Shown piece by piece: positions 1-8,877 of a DNA stretch of 64,000 nucleotides. The notes beneath the pieces are model-generated. The model was not told where the DNA came from. It worked only from the letters and a program-made list of their open reading frames with translations, and searched no databases. Origin of the DNA: Marsupella aquatica. Lineage: Eukaryota > Marchantiophyta. Each line of letters begins with the position of its first letter. Within the stretch, counting starts at the first letter, position 1. The position numbers were made by a program, and so were the translations under genes. The stretch is taken from positions 992,001 to 1,056,000 of the forward strand of contig OZ316892.1 in assembly GCA_973895155.1 (NCBI GenBank), in the 5' to 3' direction.

Positions 1-1430
1 CGGCGACGGCATTTCAAATTTCTGTCTACAGCAGCGCCTCGCGAATCGTGAACTTCCTAAGCTGGAGGAACGCTTTTGTTTGACGGATAAACCGAGCAGG
101 TAATCCCGTGGAAATGGCAATGTCGTCTGCTCTGATGAGGCACAAAAGTACCTACAACTCAGCGACCACTTCAATTTTCAGTTCAAGGTGCCTCCTACTC
201 GGCGTGAGGATCTCGGCACTCAATGTCGGGAATCAGCAGAAAAGGTCGAAGAGACGAAGGAAAGAATGTGGAAGCATGCTCTGAAGTACAGCAACAAGAG
301 AGTGAATGAATAAACATTGGTGACCCTAAACTCAAAACCCTAAACTCAAGCCCTCATTGACGACGAAAAGAGACACAATAATGCCATACTCGATGCGCAT
401 TGCACAACTTACTGTCGAACTCTCCCACTAAGACCAACGACGACAATGCGGATCACGGCCGTACTCTCTTGCAATGCAATGCACGCTATCGAGCCAGAAC
501 TGTAGAGCTACAGGCACATTCCACAGCAGCAGGAGCAGCTAAGCAAAGCACAGCACAGCATAGCACAGCCAACCCCCATGAAGACGACGACAACATTACA
601 ACAAGGACGACGACGACGACGACGACGTAGCAAATCTGGGGCTAACTCGCTCAAATCTGGGGCTAACTCGCTCAAATCTGGCTAAAACGAGACAGGAGAA
701 CGTCCGCAAGATCGGGACACCTCCATAGCCACAGATCGCTCCACTCAAGGCTACAAGATCTGCACTTATTACGACCAATGATAGAGAGCGCGCGCACATT
801 TTTTATTTTCGGCAGATCCAGGCAGCTTGGGTAAACTTCAAGATAGTAGAATGTTTGGGTGCATCTGTTGCTGGCCAATAAATCAGCTTTAATTTGATCA
901 AATCCCAATAAAGGTCTAGGATAAGGTCTTGCTTTTGTTTCAATCTCATTTTGTAAACGGGCGACAAACAATTGTGTTAGGGTATTGTATTATTTTAGAA
1001 GTGAATGTGAAGAAAAAGGGCCTTATTTTGGATTGGTAATATGCTAAACATTCAAATTGACAAAGGCACTTCAATGGTAACCAATGGACAACTTGGCCAA
1101 ATGCAAAAATATTCTCCTCCTATTCTCACATATATTCAATGAACCTGGTTGCTATATATTTAAAGATAAGACAAGTCTACTTAGAGGGGCTACATGGGAG
1201 CTTACTCAATTTCACAGATCCATATTATGTTAATTGCTGGTTGTCGTCATTTTGAACACAACAATTCACCAGGAAAATTTAGAAGTAGTAAGGATATTAC
1301 TTGGGAATGCAAGTCTGGTCTAGAAAGTGGTCCCAACAGTCACTGCAGAATAGAATTCAGCTGTCATAGAATTACAATCTGAGCTCATTCTTGGACACAA
1401 AAGTGCACCAAATACAATTATGTACACACT
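1..1430. other. Left-end stretch without a recognised gene
   Basis: No gene was recognised. Positions 2-108 are open and end in CAG before GTAATC, which resembles a splice donor. The same frame is open again from 113 to 310 and reads as a charged, helix-prone peptide. This could be the 3' end of a gene that starts outside the window, but I do not recognise it. Around 322-350 the sequence CCCTAAACTC occurs twice; each copy contains the plant telomere unit CCCTAAA. The rest, up to the LINE relic, is unremarkable AT-leaning DNA. Confidence 0.3.
604..685. repeat. ACG trinucleotide run followed by a 21-bp tandem repeat
   Basis: Positions 604-627 are a run of ACG triplets. From 631 a 21-bp unit beginning CAAATCTGGGGCTAACTCGC is present twice in full (631-651 and 652-672) and partly a third time (673-682). 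Short ORFs crossing this stretch are low-complexity and are not called. Confidence 0.85.
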
Positions 1431-1437
1431 GAACATC

Positions 1438-3110
1438 TTAAGGGATCTCCGTCAATGCATACATCCAAAACATGCTGGTATTTCTAGGATTACCGTGAAT
1501 GTTGGGCACACGAACCAGATTGGCAATCAATTGTCTATAGGCCGTGGCACAATTCCCTGGAAAAATCATATTAGGGCCATTCTCCCACTGGATAAAGGTC
1601 CCCTCCAATGTCGTGATGTCTCGCATATATCTGCCTAATTCCAGCCCTCCTGATTCGCCGTTGAGGGTTCCGAGAACATTTTGCTTGATTAGCACGTATG
1701 TGATTCAGATGCGGGCGCCAGAGTGGGAGGTCCAACCATTCCTCAAGGTGTGCGGGTGCAATAGGCCTCAAGTTCTGCTTAATAACATTCCAACCAATGC
1801 AAACATTTCTCCAGACCTGCAAACCTTGTTGCGGGAGAGTATTACACCGTGAGACTACCATGAGTAGTCTTCCGTTCCCCATTTCTGGCTTGACAGCATT
1901 TTGATCTTCTGTTGCAGGATGTGACGGAGGGGGCCGTCAGCCAACGCCCAGAGAATAAAATTCCCTGCGAGAGCCCGGAATTGTGCAGAGAGTGATATTA
2001 GGCCCAGCCCCCCAAAACGCTTGGACCAGGTAATCGTGGCAAAATTGACCCGAGGACGAGCCTGGATGTTCTGCCCAGCCCAGATGAAGGCCGTGATTTT
2101 CTTTTGTAAGGCATCCAGAGTGCTCTGTTGGCCCGCCCAAACCGTAAGCACATACCACAAGGTGCTCAATACCAAATGATTGACGACTGTAACTCGGGTG
2201 ATGAGAGAGCCAGAAATCTTCCTGATTTTATCCAATCGAGATTCGAGCTTCTCAGAGAGGGCAAGAATCATCCACTTCTCCGAAATGCCATGAGCAAAGT
2301 GGATCCCCAATAGCTTGGTGGCTGTGGAGGCGTCCTCCCATTGCCACGACAGACGTCGAAATTCAATGGGAATTCGCCTAGGAGAGATAAATGTTGCTTT
2401 TGTTTTCTCTCACATGCAGAAAGGCCAGACGCCAGCCGAACAATTCTAGAATATTTTTGCAAGCATTGACGTAATCCATCACAACTCTGATGATCATAGC
2501 TAGATCATCAGCAAAAAGGTTGTGTATGTAATGAACATTGACCGACGGTAAAAACACCTCCTGAATGGATCCCCTTTCAGCTTCCCAAAGAATCATGCGA
2601 CTGAGGGCATCGATGGCTATCAAGAACAACAGTGGCGATAATGGGCAACCCTGTCTGACGGAACGTGCAAGTCCGAATGGGGTAGCCATCTTACCATTGA
2701 CGAGTATTGACGATGTAGCCGAGGCGTGAGTTGCCTGCAAAAATTGTGTGAGCTGCCCACCAAAGCCCACTTTCTCCAGGAGAGATAACATAAAGCTCCA
2801 CTCCAGCTTATCGAAAGCCTTAGTAACATCCAGTTTCATGAAGATGTAATCGAGACCAGTCGATGACGCTTGATGTATTGACTCATGATTGAGTAACATA
2901 AGTGAATGGTGTATATTTCTGCCCGGGAGAAACGCGAATTGTTGGGGCGTAATAAAATGTTGGAGAATTGGTGTAAGGCGCATCTAAAAGGCTTTGGCCC
3001 CGATCTTATACATCACGTTCAGCAGAGTGATGGGCCGCTTGTTAGTCAGATGACGTTGATCGTCCTTCTTGCTCAATAGAACAATAAGGCCTCTGGCGCA
3101 TCCCGGTCTT
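1438..3110 (-). mobile_element. LINE (non-LTR retrotransposon) relic, reverse-transcriptase part
   Basis: The minus strand encodes the middle of a plant LINE ORF2. The reverse transcriptase reads from about 3110 down to 2378, with the motifs LDVTKAFDKLEW, RQGCPLSPLLF and the catalytic box FADDLAMI near 2500-2520 (FADD in place of the usual YADD). The frame continues after a shift near 2380 into the post-RT region (LLGIHFAHG) and on to about 1440. Upstream of the methionine at 2983 the conserved RT entry continues in frame (LLSKKDDQRHLTNKRPI) and is interrupted by one TAG after KAF. The 5' endonuclease is absent, and the copy is clearly dead. It stops abruptly at about 3110, where a plus-strand LINE fragment begins. 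Confidence 0.85.
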
Positions 3111-3111
3111 C

Positions 3112-4380
3112 ATGGAGGCGAGACTACAAAATGGAACGCATTTCATATGGGAGTACAAGCTTCAACGAAATCATACTACTTCCAACTGGCAACTTTTCCC
3201 TGAGGTAGCGACCCCTCTGAGAACCTTCAGTGTCAATAACGGGGCCCTTCGCAAGCTGGAGAACTTTCCTCCCCCGATCGATACCTTGCTGCACCGAGTG
3301 GTGATTCACTCAAACAAAAGGTCTGGGGTCTCGCATCAACTTATTGGGCGGACGGTTGGCCTCTTACAGATTTTGCTGCAGCACGAATGGAAGGATGGCA
3401 CCCCATTCCTGGAAACCAACACTACTCATCTACGGGAGATTCAGGGCCCACTGCCAACCACAACACATAAGGCTCTCCGGAAGTGGGCTGAACGCTTGAC
3501 TTGGAACCCAAACCTGAAATTGTTGTGGGCTAATACTTGGCTACCCTTTCATGTAGCGGCAGAAAACTGTTTCTTATGGCAGCTTATTTATCGGATCCCG
3601 GCTACCTAGCACTGGAGGATGCCGACACTGCCAACAACAAACCCACTAACCTGGTGCACCCAATGTGATCTCAATATACAGGAGGATCTAATCCATTGTC
3701 TCTGGAGCTGCCCCATTTCTTCATCTGTCTGACGTTGGGTACAGTTCATCCTACATAGTGCATCCTCCACGAGGAATTCAGCCATCTATCTGCAGGCGGC
3801 CCACATATTTTTGGGTGCCCCCCTCCCGAGCCCCCTCCAGGATGTTTGGGACACTCCTCTTAAACTTTGGCATACTTTGCGGGCCATTGTTGCTTGGATC
3901 CTTTGGAAGGATAGGAGTTCACATTTCATTGAGCATACTCGTTCGTGTGACCAAGTGGTCATCCGAAGATCCTAGCACCGCCTGGGGATTTACATCAGAA
4001 GAGGCTGGGCCAAACAGCAATTCAAAATTAAGACCGGTAAAACCTCTTTGGGCGATGCCAGCAATTACATGGCCCTCAACTATGGATCTTGGGATGGATT
4101 GTGGGAAATCCATGGCGATACCCTACAAGTACTGCCAGTGCCACCCTGTCCCCCATGATTTAAGTGTTGGAGTCAGGAGTAGAAGCTTGACTGCAGGCTA
4201 GACTGATATTGTTTTACTTTATCACGGACCCACTGTTGGGTGCCATGCTGACACTGCTCACTGGCCGGTCTTTGGAGTGTGCCGCTCCTTCTGTAGTAGT
4301 TAAATTTCTGGTTTGGCTCCCTTCGTGCTGGGCCTGCTTCTCTTCTGGTGCCGGCCTCTCTGGTCTCTTGGGCAGCTCGA
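3112..4380 (+). mobile_element. LINE relic, C-terminal zf-RVT part
   Basis: One plus-strand frame runs from 3112 to 4161 with no frameshift and three nonsense codons: TAG at 3607, TGA at 3727 and TAG at 3979. It carries the plant LINE zinc-binding domain zf-RVT at about 3517-3720, with WANTWLPFHVAAENCFLW, then RMPTLPTTNPLTWCTQC and EDLIHCLWSCP. The GC-rich, T-containing tract from 4162 to 4380 is probably 3' UTR. The protein stretch before zf-RVT (near 3340-3410, GRTVGLLQIL...EWKDG) looks homologous to, but diverged from, a stretch of the neighbouring minus-strand relic (GRYMRDITTL...QWENG). The two relics are therefore probably different copies. Confidence 0.8.
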
Positions 4381-4897
4381 CCATAATTATTTACATCTAG
4401 GCCTGCTCAAACAAAGAACAAGCAAAAGCCACAATGATCATAGTTGCCAGTTGACTATGTTGCATAACACGATCCTAGTACTCATATCTACAATCTAAAA
4501 TTTTCTTCCACAATCAATCATTGCCATTAACACTTTTCTAGTAGCTAGAAGAGATGGTGTAGATATTCAGCAGCTGAGGTTACTTGATATTTTGTTACAT
4601 AGCTACAGTAGATAACCAGCATGTTTCAAATTGTTTTTTCAAGGCAAAAAAAAATATGCTGGTTATCTACTGTAGCTATGTAACAAAGTATCAAGTAACC
4701 TCAGCTGCTGAATATCTACACCATCTCTTCTAGCTACTAGAAAAGTGTTAATGGCAATGATCGATTGTGGAAGAAAATTTTAGATTGTAGATATGAGTAC
4801 TAGGATCGTGTTATGCAACATAGTCAACTGGCAACTATGATCATTGTGGCTTTTGCTTGTTCTTTGTTTGAGCAGGCCTAGATGTAAATAATTATGG
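4381..4897. repeat. Large near-perfect inverted repeat (242-bp arms, 33-bp loop)
   Basis: The left arm is 4381-4622 and the right arm 4656-4897. I compared the reverse complement base by base and found only two differences (A/G near 4517 and T/C near 4591), so 240 of 242 positions pair. The loop 4623-4655 contains TTTTCAAGGC followed by a run of A. The same tail ends the SINE at 43013-43329. Neither arm encodes anything recognisable. A transcript through it would fold into a long hairpin. No convincing target-site duplication flanks the outer ends. Confidence 0.95.
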
Positions 4898-6564
4898 ATG
4901 GACCAGTAAGTAGTTGATGTGATTCTGTAGATTTGATGTAGTAAGTGATTGATACGATTCTACAATTTGATGGAGGATACATAGTTGATGAAGAGGTTGA
5001 TGAAAATAATATTAAAATTGAATGTGTACTTTGCTATTAAAGGCAAAAACATTTTCTGAGATTTTACTTTTGTACATTAAGTTGTACATGAAGATGTAGG
5101 GAGACTGATTAGCTAGAGGCATGCAATCTTACTAATAATTGGCGAACTAAAGCTACTTTAAAGGCCTACTGTCTAGAGTGACTCTATACCTATCTAGAGT
5201 CACCCCAAATAAGGACAAAACTGAGAATGAGGGTGGACAAGACATGGAGCAAAGATTAACAAAAGTGACATTGACTCTTAATAAAGACAAAATTGAAATG
5301 AGTATGAAAAAAAATCAGGGATGAGGCAAAGTTGAAAGGGAAATAGCATAGAATCATTTTTGTTACTAGATTTTTTTGTTGGTGTGTTCATATCTATTTA
5401 TGTTCAAGGAACAGGTGAGGGCTAATAAAGCCTGACGCAAAGTTACTTTCTAGGACTACTGTCTAGAATGAAGCCTTTAGCCCATAACTTTTAATAAGGG
5501 ACAAAAGTGACAGTGACTAATTAAGGACAAAATTGAAAATGAGGAGTAACAAAAATGAGGGGAAACAAATTTTATACAGAATGGGGCAAATGAAAAGTAA
5601 ATAGCAGAGGATGTTTTTTACGGACCCCACTAGAGGTCCCTTCCAAAATTCCTGGCACCACAGCATGCCACGTCAACAACAACCGCAACAAACAAGACTC
5701 GTCGGTTTTGTGAATCAAACTTATAGTTTTCATTCGTGTTTGTGTCAATTTGGGTGTAAATTTTGGGATGCCATGCCGTAAAAAGAAAAGTAAAAACATT
5801 GGAAATGCAAAGAGCAGGACGGTTAAAACTGTCACTATGTAACCGTTTTAGTTACATTTCCAATTTTAAAACTTAAATTCAAAGATTTATAAAAAGTATT
5901 TTTCATATAATAAATAATATATGACTAATAACTAACTTGATAACTTCCTTGTTAAACCGCAACTCCCGGTATGTAAGGACCTCTCGTATTGTAAGGCCAT
6001 TAATGTTGGGAAGAGCACATAGAAACCCATGATCGGGGTCGGAGGAGGAATGGCTGGAATCTTGAAAGTTCATCGAATTTTATACTCAAAACTATTTACT
6101 CATTCTCAAAACAAAAAATACCCAGTTGTAGATCTCATTGAGATATTTCTTTTGCACCCTAGATCGCCTTCTAACATGGATGAATAAGATTCTAGAGGCA
6201 TTACAAAATGGATGGCAAAGATCGTAAAATCAACAAAATCGACAGCTAGGAAGGCTTGGATTTGTTTAATTTTTCATTTGAAAAATATTAACCCATTTGC
6301 AAAACGGACAGAACCCATCCATAGATCTATTTGAGATCTTTCTTTCTTATCTCTGGACGAGATTTCCAGAGATAAGAAATGGAGACGGCTCAGATTGACT
6401 CTTCCCCCTGATTTTATTAGCCAAGGGGTCCACGAACTAATTTTGTAAATTCTTCTTATCTTTGTCTCTATTAAGAAATAACATAGGATGTTTTATTGCA
6501 AATTCTTTTTATCTTTGTCTCTATTAATGTTTTGTCTCTATTAAAGTTCAAGGAGAGGGTAGTT
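4898..6564. other. Gene-free stretch with diverged local duplications
   Basis: No gene was recognised. Two diverged copies of one segment lie at about 5150-5370 and 5440-5640. Both run from CTACTGTCTAGA through AAGGACAAAA to GGGGCAAA- or GAGGCAAA-like text and AAATAGCA. A second diverged pair lies at about 6110-6165 and 6295-6350 (AGATCTCATTGAGAT versus AGATCTATTTGAGAT). A third short pair of CTTTGTCTCTATTAA copies lies at 6458-6545. These look like old slippage or nested-duplication products. Confidence 0.5.
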
Positions 6565-6712
6565 GGGCTAGTCAAATAAATGACGGGATAGCCAAGAGAG
6601 GCATAACTTTGTGGTAGCTCATTGGAGTAGAGACTGATAGGTCTTGGGTTCAATTATTGTGGGTGACTCTTCCCTTTATGTGGGGTTTCACACATTTTCC
6701 CTTAAAAAAAAA
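6565..6712 (+). mobile_element. Probable tRNA-derived SINE
   Basis: A RNA-polymerase-III-like A box (TAGCTCATTGGAGTAGAG, about 6614) and B box (GGGTTCAATTA, about 6647) are spaced as in a tRNA head. They are followed by a short unrelated body and an A run at about 6700-6710. This is the architecture of a plant tRNA-derived SINE. The 5' limit is a guess and I could not fix a target-site duplication. There is no cloverleaf good enough to call a tRNA gene. Confidence 0.5.
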
Positions 6713-7366
6713 ATTAGAAAAAAAATGTCAGGACAAGTGGACCTTTTTTACATTTTGAAACCACAAAATAAATACACTAAGAAAAGGAGGATGCAGTGTG
6801 GCCATGGTGAGTACATGTGAGAGGGAGACAGACAGACAGACAGGTTAGCAGTTGGTGGCTTGACCTTGGATGACCCCTTCTCCTTGGTTCACCTCAATAA
6901 TCTGCTTCCTTTTGCAGGTCCCTCGTACGTATACGAGAACCTGCTCTGGGCACCTGAATTGGGTGAAGGGGACATCTTCACAAATATTATTGAGCGGGAT
7001 GGACAGGGAGTGGTGAGAGAATTCGACGAATTCGTCGTCCTCTGTCTGTGCTAGGGACGACCCACCATCGCACCCAGCAGCGAGAATTATGTGTAAGCGT
7101 GTTCCTTGCAAAAGTACTATAGGTATATTATCTACCAATTGAAGACTTAGACTGAGACGAAACTTTACATCAAGATGCAAGTGAACACATGCTGATCAGA
7201 ACACCCGAGAATGAAGCCTCCTCGAATTCTCCCAGGGATGAACTCAATTCTCCCCCCATCCAAAGGAGAGGCCTTATTAAATTAGTGTGCGTCTAAACTT
7301 CTTTGCTGTCTGAAAGATTATGACAGTAAGATGCACGAGATCTATTTTAATGGTTCTAAAACTGGC
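6713..7366. other. Intergenic stretch, no recognised gene
   Basis: Overlapping open frames on both strands (6845-7180 minus, 6860-7054 plus) resemble no family I know and have no supporting splice or start context. I see no repeats or structural RNA here. Confidence 0.3.
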
Positions 7367-7369
7367 ATC

Positions 7370-7476
7370 TCGATATCTCGCGACGGTGCTATAGAAATCT
7401 GGCCACAAGTAAAATCAGTTTGACAGAAATCAGTACTTTGCATCATTATAGGGAAACTTACAATGCAACCTCGGAA
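7370..7476. repeat. Direct repeat, copy 1, downstream of the TPD1-like gene
   Basis: The segment from TCGATATCTCGCGACGG to CAATGCAACCTCGGAA is repeated at 8749-8877 in the same orientation, with only a few substitutions. The two copies bracket the TPD1-like gene, about 1.27 kb apart. I see no TG...CA ends or target-site duplication that would make them LTRs. Confidence 0.85.
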
Positions 7477-7826
7477 GATATCACAAGGGAGAAACGACAC
7501 GTTATTGTTAATGACTGCAAATGTCACAAGAAACCATAATATTATCGTGTGCACTACTTCATCAATCGAAGAATTCTACCTGCAGAATGTTAGGGCTTCG
7601 CAGTTGTGGGCGCCAAAAACCAAATTGAGCTCAGTGATCTGCTACGATTTTACAGGAACCAGTTTCTAACACTGCTGAAACTGATGGCTAGGGGATGCTG
7701 ATCTCTACGCCCTATATATTGTATTGAATTGGCTCACAGGCACTCGTAATACCGAACAGCTTTAATTAGAAGCTCAAGATCCAGTCACACACGCTGTCGG
7801 CTCTCCGTGAACGTATTCATGCTAGC

Positions 7827-8459
7827 TCACTTGCAACAACAGGGCTGTCCAGCGTGCACAAACATCGGGTAAGGGCGGGTACTGCTGTACTCAAAGTACA
7901 CCAAATTCAGTGGGGCCAGCGGAGAACCATTGTTGACAATGCAATTATTGTAGCCCAATTTTCTGAAGATGGCCGGATTCACCAGAGTTGCCGATGTCCA
8001 GTCCCCGCAAGCAATGATAATGTTCTCTATTGAGCATGTCAGGCAATTGTTGATAATTTCAACGTGGAAGACAGGCGTACCATCAGGCAAATGAGAGAAA
8101 CTGTGTTGGTTGACTACCAACTGGGAAAGGTCGCAACTCAGGCGAATATTTAGATCTTGGGAATTCTGATCTTCAGAAAACATCCGGCATGCGGGCTGAA
8201 ATGGCCGGCATGACTTCTGAATAGTGTTTGCTCCAAGATGTAATGTCGCACTGGTCGATACAGAATTGTCCGTAAATCCCTTCTCTCCGACTGACATGGA
8301 AGATCCAGATATATCAGAACCGTCGGTAGCTGTAACTCTGTTCATGATAGGCCAAATACTGATGCATATCAGCATCACGATCTTCCAGGAGATTTCCAAG
8401 CTGCATCCTGAAGTGATCATTGTAAGTTCACGTATCTGCCGATGGTCGAGCGAAAACAT
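7827..8459 (-). CDS. TPD1 (TAPETUM DETERMINANT 1)-like secreted protein
   Basis: This 210-aa single-exon protein carries the full TPD1 domain at about residues 105-208. The order is LSCDLSQLVV, then GTPVFHVEIINNC with SIENIIIACGDW, then LVNPAIFRKLGYNNCIVNNG and SPLAPLNLVYFEYS, ending in a cysteine cluster. TPD1 proteins are small cysteine-rich secreted ligands. In flowering plants TPD1 signals through the leucine-rich-repeat receptor kinase EMS1/EXS to specify the tapetum; seed-free plants have related genes of less certain role. A hydrophobic stretch at about residues 26-40 (KIVMLICISIWPIM, then NRVTA) is a good signal peptide if translation begins at the methionine at 8420 (MITSGC), so that start is preferred over 8459. 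The conserved cysteines are present and there is no break. It is longer at the N-terminus than typical TPD1 proteins. The gene lies between two direct repeats. Confidence 0.85.
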   Translation of the reverse strand: MFSLDHRQIRELTMITSGCSLEISWKIVMLICISIWPIMNRVTATDGSDISGSSMSVGEKGFTDNSVSTSATLHLGANTIQKSCRPFQPACRMFSEDQNSQDLNIRLSCDLSQLVVNQHSFSHLPDGTPVFHVEIINNCLTCSIENIIIACGDWTSATLVNPAIFRKLGYNNCIVNNGSPLAPLNLVYFEYSSTRPYPMFVHAGQPCCCK

Positions 8460-8748
8460 TATGTCAGCTCGCTGTATAGATTTGCTTAAATCAAAACCAA
8501 ATTAAGGTAATTCTGCGGTGTTTTGCGGCCGAGTTATCTTGTGCGGAAAACGGAATATGACATCAGCACCACCACTCATATTATTACACACGTACCTTGG
8601 AGCACGAATTTTAAAGGATGATTTACGCCATCTGAATTAGGACGCTTACGCGATAACTATTTCGATTACTGTCGAAATAAGGTGTTCATGAGCAAATACA
8701 TCGGGTGGAGCTTACATTTTTGATGAGCTCAACTGGAAAACTCTGGAA

Positions 8749-8877
8749 TCGATATCTCGCGACGGTGCTATTTAGAAATCTGGCCATAAGTAAAATCAGT
8801 TTGACAGAAATGAAATCAGTTTGACAGAAATCAGTACTTTGCATCATTATAGGGAAACTTACAATGCAACCTCGGAA
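8749..8877. repeat. Direct repeat, copy 2, upstream of the TPD1-like gene
   Basis: This is the second copy of the 7370-7476 repeat. It carries a local tandem duplication of GAAATCAGTTTGACAGAAAT (about 8802-8832) that copy 1 lacks. It lies about 290 bp upstream of the TPD1-like start, so it may fall in that gene's promoter. Confidence 0.85.

Noticed and set aside
400-630. 76-codon ORF near the left end
   Set aside because: Its C-terminus is made of the ACG repeat, it is low complexity, and it has no family resemblance.
1438-4655. One LINE insertion with twin-primed 5' inversion ending at the poly-A at 4655
   Set aside because: The geometry fits, but both halves seem to encode the same pre-zf-RVT stretch with clear divergence. 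A single insertion should not do this. The short match ATGCTGGT at 1472 and 4656 lies inside LINE coding sequence and is too short to count as a target duplication.
6860-7180. A gene between the SINE and the first direct repeat
   Set aside because: Open frames exist on both strands, but neither has recognisable domains or a coherent splice structure.
7370-8877. The two direct repeats as LTRs of a small retrotransposon
   Set aside because: They have no TG...CA ends, primer-binding site or target duplication, and the interior encodes a host-type TPD1 protein.
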